64,000 nt of DNA from Selaginella moellendorffii (GCF_000143415.4 NW_003314356.1:436082-500081); one strand, 5' to 3'. Shown: positions 46,586 through 59,889, numbered from the stretch's first letter. Notes: a model not told the origin generated them from the letters alone. Numbers and translations: made by a program.

Positions 46586-47535
46586 TATAAGAAACCAACT
46601 CCCCAAGGTGTCAAAGGCTAAAAGATTCCCAAAAGCACAACCAAAATGATAAAGACTTCATCAAATGAGACTAAGTCCGAGATCGAGTCTGAGAGCAACT
46701 GTAAGACTGAGTTTGAGACTGAGTCCGAGATCAAGTCCGAGGCCGACTCTGAAACTGATTTCAAGACCAAGTCCGAGACCGAGTTTGAGATCAAGTTCAA
46801 GACAAAGTCTGAGGTTGAAGTCCAAGACTAATACAGGTCGTGGGGTGAAGTCTTGAAGGAACTCTCTAGTGGTGCTTCCAAACTAACTTGAGGTTGAGAC
46901 TAGGGTTGAGGGGCTTTGGGTGAAAGTGAGCATGGACTCAAGTGGTGCTAGAGGGGCCACCCAAGGAAGTGCTCAAGAGTAGTTCCCACTCCTGGAAGGG
47001 AAACCGATTGCAGTGCTCCCAGCTCATATGGAGTGGTGCCCCACTTGAGTACCTTGCGGCTCATTGGTCCTTGCCCTTTTTAGGAGCTTGGGCCTTTCCT
47101 TCAGAATGGAAGTGGGGGAGTAGGGGTACCCATACTGGGCTGTTAGGCCATAATGTTTCCCCTTGATGTCCCGAAGCAAGTGTTGCACCCAAGGCTTGGG
47201 ATTTATAGGATCCCATGATCAAGTCTTATTGTACCAATGGATGTTAAAAATTAAGAGGCTGGTGTGCTTAGTTGCTTGTGCTTGTGGGGAGTGCAACCAA
47301 ACCTTAAGTCCAGTATAACTCGGGAAGGGGGATTGGGAGAGAATTTGGGAATTCATGAATGGATAGCTAACACTTTATTACTCATGTAGTGAGTTGTTGA
47401 GACCAAGTAGGACCAAGTAGGAGCTGGTACAATAGGCAGGAACCTTGGCGAGAAAACTTAACTAAGGCCAAAGCCATGGTGGTCTAATAGACAAGGTAAG
47501 CTAGCAAATTGGAAAGGAAAAATTTGTGGCTTACA
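46586..47535 (+). repeat. 3' LTR of chromovirus C
   Basis: It begins TATAAGAAACC (TGTAAGGAACC in the 5' copy) and ends GGCTTACA, followed by TSD TTTAT. It carries a GAGTCCGAGATC-type hexamer-like tract at 46660-46830. Confidence 0.8.
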
Positions 47536-47597
47536 TTTATGCCCCCAAGGGATATATTTAACTTCTTTATTTTAATAAATTGTCTTGGTTAGTTAAG

Positions 47598-49185
47598 TGT
47601 AAGTGAATAATTTTTCCATTCTACTTTAGTCACTTAACCGCACCTTCGACCACTTGGAGGAGTCTCATTCACAACCTCTATAAGTCCCATTCAGAACTTG
47701 GGGCTTGCTAGCCCCGCGAATGGCACCCACGCCACTCAACTTTTGCACTTGGTCCAAGTGCTCCACATGTCCGATCCCATGACCGACACCCCAAGGTACC
47801 ACTGACATACCAACCCATTATGCTAGGCCATGCCCATTCACCTTGGTCACATTGGTGGTCCAACATCACCTGCATTACAATCCTGTCTCTCAAAGACTAA
47901 GCCATCCCTCCATGAGTGGCTATCCCAGATCCACTCCATAGCATCCTCAAGATGTCTGCAGACATGGGGAATAGCCTTCCCCAATGTCTCCTTTTCGGTC
48001 CCCACCAAGTCTCTTCCTGTCCCTGGCTGTGTTCACCAACACTGCCACTGGATCAAGGCCCACAGGCCCGACCACTAAGTCTAACTGTCATTTAGGACTT
48101 CCTCACTGTGTGACTGTGTCCCTTGTCACCACACTAGAGGGCTACTCCTCTTCCTTTCCACAGTCTGGGACTTTGGGGCAACATTTCGAAACACCGTGGC
48201 CCTACGCGGGCCTCGTGGGTACTCTCCTCGCCTTCTACCTTTGGGTGCTCTAGCCATGGGCTTAGAGCGAGGTTCCGTTGAGCCATACCAGGTATCCAAG
48301 TAGGTAGTGCCACCCACACTTGGACTGGGAGCATCGGCCAGTCGATCTCCCGGAGGAACTAGAGCTAGCTCTTGAACACTTCACCAAGCTACCCCGCTTG
48401 TCGGTTTGTATTCACTCTTGTCTTGGATTTCCCAGTGGGCAGCTCATCACCCAACACTGGGTCTGGCCTTCCTGGGCCAAACTGGCCTTTCCTGGCCAAA
48501 CTGGCTCCACTGTAGTCCTCCCCCTTACTATACTTTTGGAGCTCACCAAACCCCCCAGGGTCTGGGAGACGAACGCTTTGGGCTTTCACCCTCTCAGACT
48601 CGGACTCGGACTCGGACTCGGACTCGGACTCGGACTCGGACTCGAACTCGGCCTCGGCCTCGGCCTTGGTCCCGATCCTGGTCTCGGTCTCGGTCTCAGT
48701 CTCGGTCCCGGTCTTGGTTTCGACCTCGGACTCCATCTCGGGTCCTTCTCGGACTCCATCTCGGACTCCATCTCGGACTCGACATCGGACTCCAACTCGG
48801 GTCCATCTCGGACTCCATCTCGGACTCCACCTTGGACTCCAACTCGGGTCCATCTCGGACTCCACCTTGGACTCCACCTTGGACTCCACCTCGGGTCCAT
48901 CTCGGACTCCACCTCGGACTCCACCTCGGGTCCATCTCGGACTCCATCTCGGACACTTTCACGTGTCATGTGTTGGTCCTTTTGGGTCCCTTTTTGGAGC
49001 CTTGCTTATTGCTTGCTTCATGCTCATTCCTTGAGCACTCCGTTGGGAGTTCCACTCCTGCTCTCAACCTTTCAAGTTGGAGCCTTTTAGTCCAAACATG
49101 TTACACTTGTTTGGCTTTTGCTTCGGCCACTACCACGTGGCACCCTTTCGGCTCCACTTTGGGGCTTAGGGATTTGTGTCTCACA
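47598..49185 (-). repeat. S-family solo LTR
   Basis: It has TGTAAGTGAAT and GTGTCTCACA ends. Flanks TTAAG and TTAAC suggest a 5-bp TSD with one mismatch. The hexamer-rich zone lies at 48594-48960. No primer-binding site or polypurine tract adjoins, as expected after LTR-LTR recombination. Confidence 0.75.
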
Positions 49186-50162
49186 TTAACTTCTACCAAT
49201 CCAATCAATTAGGTTGCACCTTTTGCTTAGTTGTCTCATAGTTGTCAAGTCCTACAACTTATTGCTGGTGCTTCTACACCTCCATCATGATTTGGGTCGC
49301 CACACTTTAATTGCATGCCTTTTAGCTTAAGCTATACCATTCCCATTTCCATTGGGATTTCTTTGATAAGGGGTTCTCATGAACCTGCTAACTTGACCTC
49401 AATGCATCACACTTTGGCATATTTGGTGTCTCCACACCATCAACTCTACAAGCCTCCCTTTACAACACTTTTCATTTGTGTCTAAGTCTTTGCCAAAACC
49501 AAAATAATCGTTTTCTCATGCCAACTATCAGTTAGCACTACATTATAGTGTTCACACACAACTCTGTGCTAAACTTGTTTTCTTTGGGAACACCTTTCCC
49601 ACAACTTTAGTATGACACATTCTGCCATCAATGAGATACCCATTATTCTTATATTTGGATCTTATGATCCTCCCTGTCCCTTGTACCATACAACACACCT
49701 CAATCCAAATGTTTTCATCAATCCTTTAGGACCATTCCTTAACTCCACTCAAGTCATCCAACTTTTTGGACTTTTGCTAATTTGATAACCTTTAAGGTCA
49801 TAACCTCCTAGCTATTTTTGAGGTGCTAATTCATTAGAATACATCTCCTTGTATTCATATCCTACTTACAAGGATCATTTTTGCATATGTTACTTCAACA
49901 TTTGATTATTTTTCGTTTCTTGTGGGCTACTTTTGCCTTTTAGGACTATTTGTCCACATGATAAGAATACCAACTCATCCTCTAAGTACACCCCCAACTC
50001 CTTGGATTTGTTATAGCAATTATAAAAGGTAGCCCTCACTACCATTTTAAGGACTCGTGTCCTCATCCGTATTTAACCTCTCACGGTCACTAATTTTAGT
50101 CTCAAATTCATGAGCACCAACTTCAACTGTATGAGGATAATCTTATGACTCCTTTATTGGTT

Positions 50163-51531
50163 TTGAGTCACAACCTTTATAAGTTCTATTATAGACTTAG
50201 GCTTATTAGCCCTAAGAATGGTATCCATACCACTTAACCTTTGCACTTGGTCTAAATGTTCTATTTGTTCAATCATATAACCCACACCCAAAGGTACCAC
50301 CAACATATTAGCCCATTATGCTAAAGCCATGCTCATTCACCTTTATCACATTAGTGGTCTAACACCACCTACATCATAATCTTGTCTCTCAGAGAGTGAG
50401 CCATTCGTCCATACATGATCATCCTACATCCACTCCTTAGCATCCTTAAGATGCCACAGACATAAGGAACAACTTTCCCCAATATCCCTTTTATAGTCCC
50501 CACTAAGTCCCTTTTTTATTGTTTATGGCCATGTTCACCAACACTGCCACTAAGTCAAGGCCCACAGGCCTGACCACCATATCCCAATATCCTATGGGAT
50601 TTCCTCACCACATGACTGTATCTTAAGTCACTACACTAGAGGATTGCTCCTCTTCCTTTCCACAATCTGGGACTTTGGGACAATATTTTGGAACACCATG
50701 GCCTTACACTAGCCTCACGGGTACTCTCCCCACCTTCCACCTTTGGGTGCTCTAGCCATGGGCTAGAGTGAGGTTCCTTTGAGCCATGCCAAGTATCCAA
50801 GTAGGTAGTGCCACCCATGCTTGGACTGGGAGTATTGACCATTCGATCTCCTAGGGGAACTAGAGTCAGCTCTTAAACATTTCACCAAGCTGCCCTACTT
50901 GTTAGTCTATATTCACTTTAACTTTGGACTCCTCAGTGAATATATCATCACCCAACACACATGGGCATAGCCTTCTTAGATCACACTGGCCTTTCCTGGC
51001 CAAACTGGCTTCACTGGGTCTAACCCCCACACTCTCCCTACTATACATTTTAGGCTTTCACCCAACAGCCTGTATAGTATTTGGACTTGGACTTGGACTC
51101 GGACTCGGACTCAGACTCCGACTCAGACTTGGTCTCAAACTCGGACTCGGTCTTGGTATCGAACTCGAACTCGGTCTTGGTCTCGAACTCAGTTTTGGTC
51201 TCGATCTCAGTCTTGGTCTCGGTCTCGGGTCCATCTCGGACTTTGTCCCAGACTCCATCTCAGACTCCCTCTAGAACTCCTTCTTGGGTTTGTCTCGGGT
51301 CCATCTTGACACTCATGTGTTGGTCTTCTTGTGTTCCTTTTCTACAAACTCGCTTACTGCTTGCTTCATACTCATTCCTTAAGCTCTTCATTGAGAGTTC
51401 CAGTCCCACTCTCGATTATCTAAATTAGAGCTTGTAGTCCAAACATGTTACTCTCATTTGGCTTCTACATCAGCCAGTACCATGTGTCACCCTTTTGCTT
51501 CCACTTTTGGGGCTCTAGGATTTGTGTCTCG
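50163..51531 (-). repeat. Degenerate S-family LTR
   Basis: It aligns with 36060-37761 but has accumulated many C-to-T and G-to-A changes; the hexamer zone (51080-51290) is short and eroded. This is consistent with the base layer being the oldest element here. Confidence 0.7.
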
Positions 51532-51700
51532 TAAGGTATAGGGACACCTATATCCCATTATCATGGGCTCTTAGCTAGGGAAGCTGACTTAGGCACACCG
51601 CTAAGTATGAAGATGCCCCCAAAGATATGGTCAACAAGTCGTAGGAATAAAAAAGAAATGTTTAATATAGCCAACGAACTTCTTTTATAGATGGTGGAGT

Positions 51701-52676
51701 TGTAAGGAACCAATCCCCGAGGTGTCATAGGCTAAAAGGTCCTTGAAACCATGACCAAAATGATAAATAGTTTATTGGATGAAACTGAATTTGAGATCAA
51801 GTCTAAAACTAAGTCCATATCCAAGGTCAGGTCTAAGATCGAGTCCGAGACTGAGTCCAAGATCAAGTCTAAGATCAAGTCCAAGATCAAGTCCGAGATC
51901 AAGTCCATGATTGAGTCCAAATACTAATATAAAGTGATCGCCTCCCCAATGGCAGAGGGGTAATTGCAAGGGGTTCCAAAAGTATAGTAGATATAGTGAG
52001 GTCTAGGAACTAGTTTTGAATCTCTCTAATAGTGCTTCCAAATTGATTTGAGGTTAGGCCTAGGGGTTAGGGGCTTTGGGTGGGAGTGAGCATGGATTAT
52101 GATGGTGTTAAAAAAACCATTTAAGGAAGTTCTCAAAAACAACTCCCACTCCTAGAATTGAAACTGACTATAGTGCTCTCAACTCATGTGTAATGTAGCT
52201 CATTAGTCCTTACTCCTTCCTAGGGGCTTAGGCCTTCCCTTTGGGATGGAAGTGGGGTAGTAGGGGTACTCATGCTGGCATGTTAGGCTATAGTGTTTCT
52301 TCTCAAAGTCCCGAAACAAGTGATGCACCCAAGGCTTGGGATTTAAAGGGTCCCATGATCAAATCTTGTTGTACCAAGGGAGGTTAAAAATTTGGAAGCT
52401 TGGTGTGCTTAGCTAGTTATGCTTACAGGGAATGTAGCCGAACCTTAAGTCCAGTTTAACCTGGGGAGGGGGATTGAAAGAGAATTTGGGAATCTTTGAA
52501 TTGATAATTAACACTTTATTACCTATGTAGTGAGTAGCTAAAACAAGGTAGGATGAAGTAGGAGTTAGTATAATAGGTGGGAACCTTAATAAAAGAACTT
52601 AACTAAGGCCAAGGTAGTCGTGGTCAGATACATGAGGTAAGCTAGTAAATTGGAAAGGAAAAATTTATGGCTTATA
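51701..52676 (+). repeat. C-family LTR
   Basis: It begins TGTAAGGAACC after the polypurine-like GATGGTGGAGT and ends GGCTTATA. The preceding 51532-51700 matches the C 3' untranslated region, so this is a 3' LTR of a second, truncated C-family element. Confidence 0.75.
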
Positions 52677-53811
52677 TTAGAGTGTCACGAAATTAGAAGA
52701 CAGAATAATAGTGCCCTCAAGTAAAAAACTTCCTAGAAAGGGGAAGTAGATTTTGCACAATATATGCAATGTAACATGTTAGAGACACCTAGGAAATTGA
52801 CTTAAGAAGTTAAAAGTTAAAGTTCCAAAGTGCAATGGTTATGTTGATAGAAGTTGAGATTACTTGGGAATAAGTAATGGGATTGAGATAAAGAAGGTGT
52901 TTCTAATGATTTTAGCAAGAAGTAAATAAACTTATTTACTTCTTTACAAAAGGGAACAACCACTACATGTGAGACATAAATCCCTAATCCCTAAAATGGA
53001 GCCAAAATTATGGTAAGTGCTCGAAGCAAAAGTTTAACAAGTGTAACACGTTTAGACCAAAAGCTCTAACTTGGAAAGTCGATTAAGAACCTGGAGGATT
53101 GGTGTGCTTGGCTAGTTATACCTGTAAAGAGGGTAGCAAAAATTTAAGTCCAACCTAACCTAGGGAGGGGGATTATGAAAGAATTTAGGAATCTATAGAT
53201 GGATGGCTAACACTCAATTGCTTGTGTAGTAAGTAGTTAAAATCAAATTGGACCAAGTAGGAGTTAATACAATAGCTAGGAACTTTGGCAATGGAACTTA
53301 ATAAAGGCTAAGGTAGTGGTAGTCAGATACATAAGGTAAGCTAGTAAATTGAAAAGGAAAAATTATGGCTTATACTAGAGTGGCACAAAATATAAGAGAG
53401 GATGATGGTGCCCTCAAGTAAAGAACTTTTTAGGAAGGGGAAGTGAAGTTTGCACAATATATGTAATGTAATATGTTAGAGACACCTAAGAAATTGACTT
53501 AAGAAGTCAAAAGTTAAAGTTCCAAAATGCAATATTTATGTTGATAGAAGTTGAAAATACTCGGGAATGACTAGTGGGATTGAGATAGAGAAAGTGTCTC
53601 TAATGAGTTTAACAAGAAGTAAACAAACAAAGGGGAAGGACCACCATATGTGATTGAATGAGTCTCTAAATAAGAGAGACTATGCTCTTTAGAGAGTGGG
53701 CAAGGCATGGTGACAAATACTGGATGAAAATGGTAATTCATGATGGCATTACTTTATAAAATGGTTTCTCATCCGATCAGGACATCGAACTTTGTCTATA
53801 GGTGGTAGAGT
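52677..53811 (+). repeat. Repeated LTR-plus-flank block, no gene
   Basis: 52677-52940 (TAGTGCCCTCAAGTAAA onward) recurs at about 53375-53640 with similar sequence. Each copy is preceded by the 3' part of a C-family LTR (the second from about 53090 to 53374). A 120-bp S-family LTR tip lies at about 52966-53085. The arrangement suggests a segmental tandem duplication of about 0.7 kb. Confidence 0.6.
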
Positions 53812-55222
53812 TTTGAGACACAAATCCTTAAGCCCCAAAGTGGAGCTGAAAGTGTGGCATATAGTAGTGATCGAAGTGAAAGTCCAACAAGTATAACATG
53901 TCTAGACCAAAAGCTCTAACTCAGAAAGTCGAGAGCAAGAATGGAACTCCAAACAAAGTATTCAAGGAATGAACTAAAGCAATCAATGAATAAGTCTTTA
54001 AAAAGGGACACAAGAAGGATTGACACAAGTGTTGTGACATATAGAAGTGTCGGGACTTAGTCTGAGATGAAGTCCGGGATAAACTCTGAAATGAAATACG
54101 AGAAGGAGTTTGAGATGGAGTTTGAGAAGTCTAAGATTAAGTCCGAAATAGGGAGTCCGAGTCCAAGTCATAGACCAAGTCCATGTCCAAGTCCTAAAGC
54201 CCAAAGTGATTATCTCCCAAACCCTAGAGGGTTTGGTAAGCTCTAAAAGGATAGTTGAAGGAGGACATCCAATGGAACTAATTTGACCAGGAAAGGCTAA
54301 TGTGACCAAGGAATGTTATATGTGTGGGTGGCACTAACTATATAGATACCTGGTGTGGCTTATCAACACCTTGGCTAGGGCACCTACAAGCAGAAGGTGG
54401 GGAGAGTACCTATGAGGTTTGTGTTAGGCCATAGTATTTTGCAATGTCATTTTAAAGTCTTGGATTGTGGAAAAGAAGAGGAGAAATTGTTTTGTGTAGT
54501 GACCAAGAATAAGGTTATGTGGCAAGGAAGTCCCAAAGGTCAATAGAACTTAGTGGGTAGGCCTTCTAGCCCTGACCAAGTGGCAGTGTTGGCAAGCATG
54601 GTCGTGGATGGAAAAAAACTTAATGGGGACTGAAGAAGGGATATTGGGGAAGGGTGTTTCTCATGTCTTTGGGCATCCTAAGGATGTTAAGGTGTGGTCA
54701 TGGGATGACCACTCATGGATGGATAGCCCAGTCTTTGGGAAACAAAACTATGGTATAGGTGGTCTTGGTCATCTTGATCATGGTACAGGTGGCCTTCGAG
54801 CCTTGACCTAGTGGTAGTGTTGGCAAGTACAGTTGTGGACTAAAGAAGGGATATTGGGGAAGGATGTTCATAATGCATTTGGGCATCCTAAGGATGTTAA
54901 GTTGTGGTCATGGAATGACCACTCATAGATAGATGGCCTAATTTGTGGGAGATGAGAGTATGGTACAGGTGGTCTTGGATTACCTACAAAACAAAGGTGA
55001 ATGGATATAGCCTTAACATTGATATGTCAATGGTAACTTTAGATTCTCTATTGTGTGATCAGACACATAGAGTACTTAAACCAAGTGCAAATGCTAAGTA
55101 GCATAGGTGCCATTCACGAGACTAACATGTCCCCAAGTCAAAAATAAGACTTATGGAGGTTGTTAGTGAGACTCCTTCAAGTGGTTAAAGTCATGGGTAA
55201 GTGACTAAAGTAAAATAGAAAT
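53812..55222 (+). repeat. Degenerate S-family LTR, plus orientation
   Basis: It starts TTTTGAGACACAAATCC (TGTGAGACAC in intact copies) after a polypurine-like GGTGGTAGAG and runs to GACTAAAGTAAAATAGAA. The hexamer zone is reduced to about 54050-54200. 54720-54960 contains a short internal repeat (GGATGTTAAG ... CATGG ATGACCACTCAT). Confidence 0.7.
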
Positions 55223-55239
55223 TTTTTTTTTAAATTTGT

Positions 55240-55365
55240 CGGGTTTCCCCCACCCCCCTAAATTCCCCCCTAATTTTTCCCCAAAAAAAGCCAAAAACCC
55301 CCCCCCCCCCCCCCCCCCGCCCCCGCCCCCGCCCCCGCTCCCGCCCCCGCCCCCCTTTGAGGATC
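55240..55365. other. Low-complexity poly-C / CCCCCG tract
   Basis: A T run, then TTTCCCCCACCCCCC-type sequence, a C run of more than 20 and CCCCCG repeats lead into the LARD3 LTR motif GCTTTGGGCTTTCACCC. Intact LARD3 LTRs have only a run of about 8-10 at this place. This could be real expansion or an assembly error. Confidence 0.6.
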
Positions 55366-58070
55366 GCATGCTTTGGGCTTTCACCCTTAATCACCATTAG
55401 TACTAGAAGTTAATCTATGAGAGGACAAGTTTAAAAAGTACTAAATATTTAATGGTGCTAGATTGTAAATTTAGACATAGGACCAACACTATTGTGTTTA
55501 AGACAATCTTTGCATTCCGTAGATATACCAAATTAGTAAATCTAAATAGTTTCCATAAATAGCTAATAGAACCAAATAGGACCAACACAAGGGGCATGGT
55601 ACCAAGATTGTCTTGGAAGATATAATAATCTATCACTTAGTAAATATTGAGGGACTAAACTTAATATCATGGGAGTTCCCAACACTAGCAAGTGCAAGTT
55701 AATATATGAGTTTCTCATACCAAGCCAAGTATGCTTAGCAAGAAACACATAAAAATTCCTATTTTATATTTATTAGGCATAATTACATACATGATGACCA
55801 ATTTCTCAACTACCTTGGGTGGAGACTGATAAAGGGTTTAACAATACCGACCACCTACTATCGTGGTAGTAAGGAAAGAATATTTAAAAAGATTAACTTA
55901 TAAGTAACTTTCGATACCCGTAATAACATTTGTGATACTCTCCCCCCTTAGGGAAGATCAACATCCTCATTGATTCATATTGTAATCTACACCATCACCA
56001 AGGAAACAACTTTAGAAAAAGTTCATAGTGTTCATATTTTGTGAGAAATACAATAACTTAAATGAGTTAAGAGGCAACCTCTCTATCTAACACAAATGCA
56101 TTATAACTCAAATATCTTTTGACTGTTAACAAGGAAATTATCAATGGATTCAGCCACCCTTGCTGCTCTGGGTGTCACCTAGCTTACAAAGATGATATAC
56201 CCGTGCCCATAGGTGATATAGAGAGAAAAGCTAGAGGCCCCAACCTTCCTTGAGTAAAGAAACTAAACCCATCAGTAAGGTTTAGATAGACTATTATAAA
56301 TAGGCAGTTACAGTTGTTTACACAGTCATACCCTTTTACTAGAATAAGGAATATTGATAGAAAGGTGGGTCTAGTCAACTAGTCAACACTAATTACCTCA
56401 AGACTAAAGATTTTATTATGCACACAAAGTGCTGAAACTAATCTGCCTTTACTAGCCCAAACCCAAAGACCAAGAGATGGACAATATCAAAGTCAAAGAC
56501 AATGATATCTTAGAGACTTAATTATTAGTGAATCAAATTTATATTAAAACACAAAAGTATTCTAAATAAGTTATCATCTGATAATCAAAATTATAATATA
56601 AGAATCACCAAGATCATATAGGTGAAAGTCATATGATTCACCATCTAACAAAATTCAATAGCTAATGTATCATCAAGAAAACTCAATGATAATACTTAAC
56701 TATCAAGGATTCTAGATAGCATGCTAAACAACATATATAAGACAACTAAAAAAATACAAAATATTATCAACTAGTAAGAAAAATATTTGTGAATATATCA
56801 CCTAAAGAAAATAACATCTAATCTATCAAAATCAATTGTTACTACAAGACTAACAAACACTTATTCATACCGACTATTGCACTAAGTAATCTAAATAAAT
56901 CCTCATCAATAATACCAAAGAACCGAAGTTGCTCAAACAAATGTCAATAACATCCTATTAATGTCTCAAACTCTAAATTTGGGGAAACATTGAGAAAATA
57001 AGCTCCAAAGTGAAGTCAAAATGGAAAGGACCATTCCTCATCCAAGAATTCAAAACTCTAAGAATAGTAGCAATTGCAACACTCAATGGTGAGCATCTCC
57101 AAACCATCAACCTCAACAAACTCAAGAAACACTAATCGTACAACTCAAACATCATTAACAGGGACCTTGAAGGAAATGAAGGTTTCAACTTTGAAGATAA
57201 TAACAAAATATCAACAAGAACTATAAGCATGAAGATCAAGAGATCAAGACTATGAAAAAATAACCAAAAGAATTCAACACATTTAATGTTTATAAAGTTC
57301 AAGCTCAAAAACTCAACACAGTCAAGAAACATGAAGCTCAATTTCAAAAATCCAACATCAGAAAGATTTTAAAGAATCAAGCTCAAGAAAGCAACATGAA
57401 GGAAAATGACTTGAAGAACCCTGACCAAAAACAAGATTTAGAGATCAACAAATCTATCAAGACTCGTCAACAAATATGCCAAAGACCAACACAAAGCAAG
57501 CTTCTCCAACACTACCACACCAACAAAGGGAAAACTCAAGAAAGTTACTATAGAGACTCAAACTCAACACTTCAAGGCAAAGGGCAAAACCCTAACCCTA
57601 GCGATTGCAACTGTATCTCCGCCCTCTCACAAAGGAGTTTGTCTTCGAGCCAACAGCAATAAGTCTAGAGAGCACAAATCTCCTCTTCGCCTATAATCCA
57701 GCATAGAAGAGGACAAGGGCACTAGACAATTGACTGCGTGAGGTCGGCCTCTACAAGTTCTCCTACATCATGAAGAAAGAGTATAAGATTGACATCACAA
57801 AGAGAAAATGTTTCTAGCTTTTCGAGAAGAAATGGTGTGTGCCTAAGAATACAAATATATCTTGGGTATTCAAGCTTCCAATCAATGGAAAGCAAGTCAC
57901 ATCCATATCGCTAACAAAAGGGATACCACCAGGATGCATCAAGATCATTGAGAATTACAACTTTGAAAGTTTGTTTCAAATGAGCAATATCACCAACAAG
58001 GCAAAGCCAAGGCTCAAGTTTCTCATCTCAACTCTTGAGATGCACAAGTCAAGTAGCTCCACCAGCAAAG
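55366..58070 (-). mobile_element. Second LARD3 copy, partial, with empty site for A
   Basis: 55366-55937 matches the start of the LARD3 LTR in reverse (its terminus near TATCACAAATG), with a polypurine tract at 55938-55949, then interior matching 29496-30438 and 15700-15825 in reverse. At 56873-56876 a single ACTA joins the two, the unoccupied site for A. Beyond about 57000 similarity is hard to follow by eye. A frame at 57839-58075 (VFKLPINGKQVTSISLTKG) has no recognised family. Confidence 0.7.
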
Positions 58071-59583
58071 TGTAAGCAACTAATTTTTCCACTTTACTTT
58101 AGTCACTTAATTGCACCTCCGACCACTTGGAGGAGTCTCACTCACAACCTCTGTAAGTCTTATTTTGGACTTGGGCTTACTAGCCCCGAGAATGGCATCC
58201 CGGCCACTCAACCTATGCACTTGGTCCAAGTGCTCCACGTGTCCGATCCCATGACCGACACCCCAAGGTACCACCAACATATTACACTAAGGCCACGTCT
58301 ATTCACCTTGGTCACAACGATGGTCTGGCACCACCTGCATCCCAGTCCCGTCACTCAAAGACTAGGCCATCCATCCACGAGTGATCATCCCAGATCCACT
58401 CCTTAGCATCCTTAGGATGCCCACAGACATGGGGATTAGCCTTCCCCAATATCTCCGTTCCAGTCCCCACCAGGTCCCTTTTCGTCCTTGGCCGTGCTCG
58501 CCAACACTGCCACTGGATCAAGGCCCACGGGCCCGACCACTAAGTCCCACTGTCCTTTAGGACTTCCTCCATGTGTGACTGTGTCCTTGGTTACCACACC
58601 AGAGGACTACTCCTCTTCCTTTCCACAGTCTAGGACTTTGGGACGACATTTCGAAACACCGTGGCCCTACGCGGGCCTCATGGGTACTCTCCCTGCCTTT
58701 TGCCTTTAGGTGCTCTACCATGGGCTTAGAGCGAGGTTCCATTGAGCCACACTAGGTATCCAAGTAGGTAATGCCACCCACACTTGGACTGGGAGCATCG
58801 GCCAGACGATCTCCCAGGGGAACTAGAGCCGGCTCTTGAATACTTCACCAAGCTACCCCGCTTGTCAGTCCGTGTTCACTCTAGTCTTGGACTTCCCAGT
58901 GGTCAGCTCATCACCCAACACTGGGTGCAGCCTCTCTGGGCCAAACTGGCCTTTCCTGGCCAAACTGGCTCCACTGCAGTCCTCCCCCTTACTATACTTT
59001 TGGAGCTCACCAAACCCCCCAAGGTCTGGGAGATGAACACTTTGGGCTTTCACCCTCTCAGACTCGAACTCGGACTCGGACTCGGATTCGGATTCGGACT
59101 CGGACTCGGACTCGGACTCGGACTCGGACTCAGACTCGGACTCGGACTCGGACTCGGACTCGGACTCGGACTCGGACTCGGACTCGGACTCGGACTCGGA
59201 CTCGGACTCGGACTCGGACTCGGACTCGGACTCGGACTCGGACTCGGACTCGGACTCGGACTCGGACTCGGACTCGGACTCGGACTCGGACTCGGACTCG
59301 GACTCGGACTCGGACTCGGACTCGGACTCGGACTCGGACTCGGTCCCGGTCGCGGTCTGGGTCTGGGTCTGGGTCTGGGTCTCGGTCTTGGTCTGGGTCT
59401 CGGTCTCAGTCTCAGTCTCGGTCTCGGTCTCGGTCTCGGTCTTGGTCTTGGTCTTGGTCTCGCTCTCGCTCTCGACCTCGGACTCCATCTCGGGTCCTTC
59501 TCGGACTCCATCTCGAATTCCATCTCGGGTCCATCTCGGACTCCATCTCGGACTCTATCTCGGACTCCGTCTCGGTCCATCTC
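58071..59583 (-). repeat. S-family LTR, truncated by G2
   Basis: It begins TGTAAGCAACTAATTTTTCC and proceeds into the hexamer zone. From about 59090 to 59340 there are some 40 nearly perfect GGACTC units, then GGTCTC/GGTCTG variants. It stops where the G2 LTR starts at 59584, so G2 inserted into this LTR; the other part lies beyond the window. Confidence 0.8.
59060..59470. repeat. GGACTC hexamer microsatellite in S-family LTR
   Basis: This is the longest, most uniform array of the S family in this window. A 6-base unit without stop codons in any frame gives very long spurious ORFs (Gly-Leu, Glu-Ser, Pro-Ser repeats). Other arrays are at 37000-37530, 48594-48960 and 61100-61740. Confidence 0.95.
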
Positions 59584-59889
59584 TGTTATGATCCGGCGCA
59601 AAAAAACAAAGATCTAGTTGCCCTAGATTATGCTACGCCACCTCTTGAGGCTCCTCACCACCCAACCACCCCCGAGCTACCTCAAAAGCTCCACTGCGCC
59701 GCCGCTCCACTGTGAGCCCTAGGGTAGGTTAAGTCCCTTACCCTAACATGCCTTAATATACCCTTGAGCCTCCCTTTGACCGACGTTGACCACGTAGTCA
59801 AAGCTGGCGCCTAACAATTCTCCCCCCCAACAAAGTCCTTGTCCCAAGGACGAGTTGTACCGGTGATCACTCTTTCTGGGGAATCCTGC

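Larger units (their letters stand above)
3131..47535 (+). mobile_element. Chromovirus C (Ty3/gypsy), disrupted by nested insertions
   Basis: The 5' LTR starts TGTAAGGAACC at 3131 and the 3' LTR ends GGCTTACA at 47535. The 5-bp TSD TTTAT is present at 3126-3130 and 47536-47540. Parts present are: 5' LTR (3131-4160), primer-binding site (4165-4176), gag, a protease fragment, integrase C-terminus with chromodomain (ending 6439), 3' untranslated region (6440-6685 and 46389-46585) and 3' LTR (46586-47535). Reverse transcriptase, RNase H and most of integrase are deleted, and an inverted LTR piece lies at that junction. LARD3 (6686-46388) is inserted in the 3' untranslated region. Confidence 0.8.
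47541..51531 (-). mobile_element. Base-layer S-family element, right part, with a solo LTR inside
   Basis: 47541-47597 and 49186-50162 are S-family interior, matching 34640-34730 and 34730-35650. A separate solo LTR (47598-49185) interrupts it. The element's own LTR runs from about 50163 to 51531. A deletion between GAGTC repeats near 50160 removed the primer-binding site and the LTR tip. No ORFs of interest. Confidence 0.7.
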
